DNA of 6,835 nt from Prevotella sp. (GTDB lineage: Bacteria > Bacteroidota > Bacteroidia > Bacteroidales > Bacteroidaceae). Where the stretch lies: assembly GCA_017424205.1 (NCBI GenBank), contig JAFPAS010000044.1, positions 1-6,835 of the forward strand. Direction: 5' to 3'. A program made the position numbers and the translations under genes. Positions 5,850-6,835 of the stretch are shown piece after piece. Every line of letters starts with the position of its first letter. Position 1 is the stretch's first letter. Under the pieces are notes generated by a model. That model was not told the DNA's origin. It made no database searches and worked only from the letters and a program-made list of their open reading frames with translations.

Positions 5850-6835
5850 TTACTTCATAAGTTCGTCAAGGATTGTATAGAAAGCTGGATCCTCGCCCAC
5901 AACAGTCTTAACGATTTTTCCCTGTGGGTCGATGATTATCTTTGTTGGGAATCCCTGGATGGCATATGTCGTAAGGAGGTCTGACTTGCGAGGGTTATAG
6001 ACATGCTTCCATGGCAACTCGTGCTTCTTGACAGCGTCGCGCCATTTCTGCTCAGTGTCATTGCAGTCTACACCAAGTATTTCCAACTTATCTGAATACT
6101 TGGCATAATAAGCCTTCATATCAGGGAAGCCTTTTATGCACCATCCGCACCATGCACCCCAGAAATCGAGAATAACGTATTTTCCACGCAGTGATGAGAG
6201 TGCGAGGTCTTTGCCATCGAGGTCTTTCAGAGTGAAGTCAGGAGCCATCATACCGTCAGCCACTTTCTTAGCAGCCTCCTGACGTGCCTTCTCTGCGTCA
6301 ATCTGCTTCTGCACTGTTGCCACGATGTCTGAGAAAACACCGTTTTTCACATTATCTGTCAGCAGGAGCATAGCAGCCTCTGCATCATCAGTTTCGTTAA
6401 GCAGTGTTGCTGTAAAGTCGTTTGAAGGATTAGCCTTGATATAATCCTTTATGATAGCAACGCGCTTAGCACTGAGTTCCTGATATTTCGGCATCACGCT
6501 ATTACGGAGTGCCTCTTTATCGCCTCCTGCTGCCACCTTAGCCTCAAAGTCACTGACAAGCGCCTGAATCTCATCAGCAACAGGAGCCACCATTGCTTCA
6601 TAAGCCGCCATGTCCTTATAGAACTTTGTTCCGCTAACCTTTATGTCAGGAGCAGCTCCCTCTACGATGCCCTGCTCTGAAGGCACGAGATAGAGAGGTA
6701 TGCGTGTCGGACCGCTAGGTATAGTAACTTCAAAGAAAGCAAGGCGTGCCTTGCTGCCATTGAAAGAATATGTGAACTCGCCGTTCTTTGCCACCAGCGT
6801 GTCCTTTCCTTCATAACCGCGCATATTGCTTTTAA
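5850..6835 (-). CDS. TlpA-family periplasmic thioredoxin-like oxidoreductase, 5'-truncated by the window edge
   Basis: This is a thiol:disulfide oxidoreductase expected to act in the periplasm. Numbering from the Met at 6824, residues 1-65 are beta-rich and resemble the end of a DUF4369-type N-terminal domain (KNGEFTYSF, then VSGTKFYKD). Residues 70-190 are helical and include YIKANPSNDFTATLL, a pattern common in Bacteroidota TlpA proteins. The thioredoxin fold at about 193-324 has APDFTLKDLDGK, the active site WCGWC (C226, C229) and the cis-Pro loop GFPTK (P293). C254 is an extra Cys outside the active site. The frame remains open upstream of that Met to the edge (Lys-Ser-Asn precede it), and no signal peptide is visible, so the Met at 6824 is probably internal and the real N-terminus with its export signal lies outside the window. 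Its own terminator separates it from the efflux operon. Whether it reduces, oxidises or isomerises disulfides is not decidable here. Confidence 0.92.
   Translation of the reverse strand, partial: KSNMRGYEGKDTLVAKNGEFTYSFNGSKARLAFFEVTIPSGPTRIPLYLVPSEQGIVEGAAPDIKVSGTKFYKDMAAYEAMVAPVADEIQALVSDFEAKVAAGGDKEALRNSVMPKYQELSAKRVAIIKDYIKANPSNDFTATLLNETDDAEAAMLLLTDNVKNGVFSDIVATVQKQIDAEKARQEAAKKVADGMMAPDFTLKDLDGKDLALSSLRGKYVILDFWGAWCGWCIKGFPDMKAYYAKYSDKLEILGVDCNDTEQKWRDAVKKHELPWKHVYNPRKSDLLTTYAIQGFPTKIIIDPQGKIVKTVVGEDPAFYTILDELMK

Noticed and set aside
1..6835. Novel defence system, mobile element, CRISPR array, tRNA or rRNA
   Set aside because: No repeat arrays, transposase or integrase, cloverleaf or rRNA-like stretch was seen; the window is filled by four recognisable genes and their control regions.

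Overview
The window reads as a chromosomal segment from a member of the Bacteroidota, most likely a Prevotella- or Bacteroides-like gut or oral anaerobe. Three things point there: a TlpA-type thioredoxin preceded by the beta-rich and helical N-terminal region usual in that phylum; start codons with A/T-rich upstream sequence and no clear Shine-Dalgarno sequence; and protein sequences typical of Bacteroidota RND pumps. Species cannot be assigned by reading alone. All genes lie on the minus strand, so the order below runs from high to low coordinates.

Right end (6835 to 5850): the C-terminal 327 codons of a periplasmic TlpA/thioredoxin-like oxidoreductase with a CGWC active site. Its N-terminus and export signal lie beyond the window. 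It ends in a strong hairpin terminator (5785-5828), so it is a separate transcription unit from the genes that follow.

The 272-base intergenic region 5849-5578 holds that terminator, a perfect 7-bp dyad (5720-5741), a weak Bacteroidota-type -7 box (5650-5657) with a short dyad beside it, and a TAT microsatellite just before the next start codon.

From 5577 to the left edge runs a complete-looking tripartite efflux operon in the order periplasmic adaptor (5577-4480), HAE1-family RND permease (4279-1244), TolC-family outer-membrane channel (1247-1, cut by the left edge). The permease and channel genes overlap by 4 bases (ATGA), a sign of translational coupling. Adaptor and permease are separated by an unusually long 200-base gap with a weak hairpin and tiny ORFs. 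The adaptor carries the RLS motif that docks on TolC-type channels, and the permease retains all five residues of the AcrB proton relay, so the system should be a functional proton-driven exporter from periplasm or inner membrane to the outside. Substrate is unknown; no regulator gene is in the window.

I found no RNA gene, CRISPR array, insertion sequence or prophage element, and no evidence of a previously undescribed system. What deserves a second look is mostly regulatory detail in the two intergenic regions.
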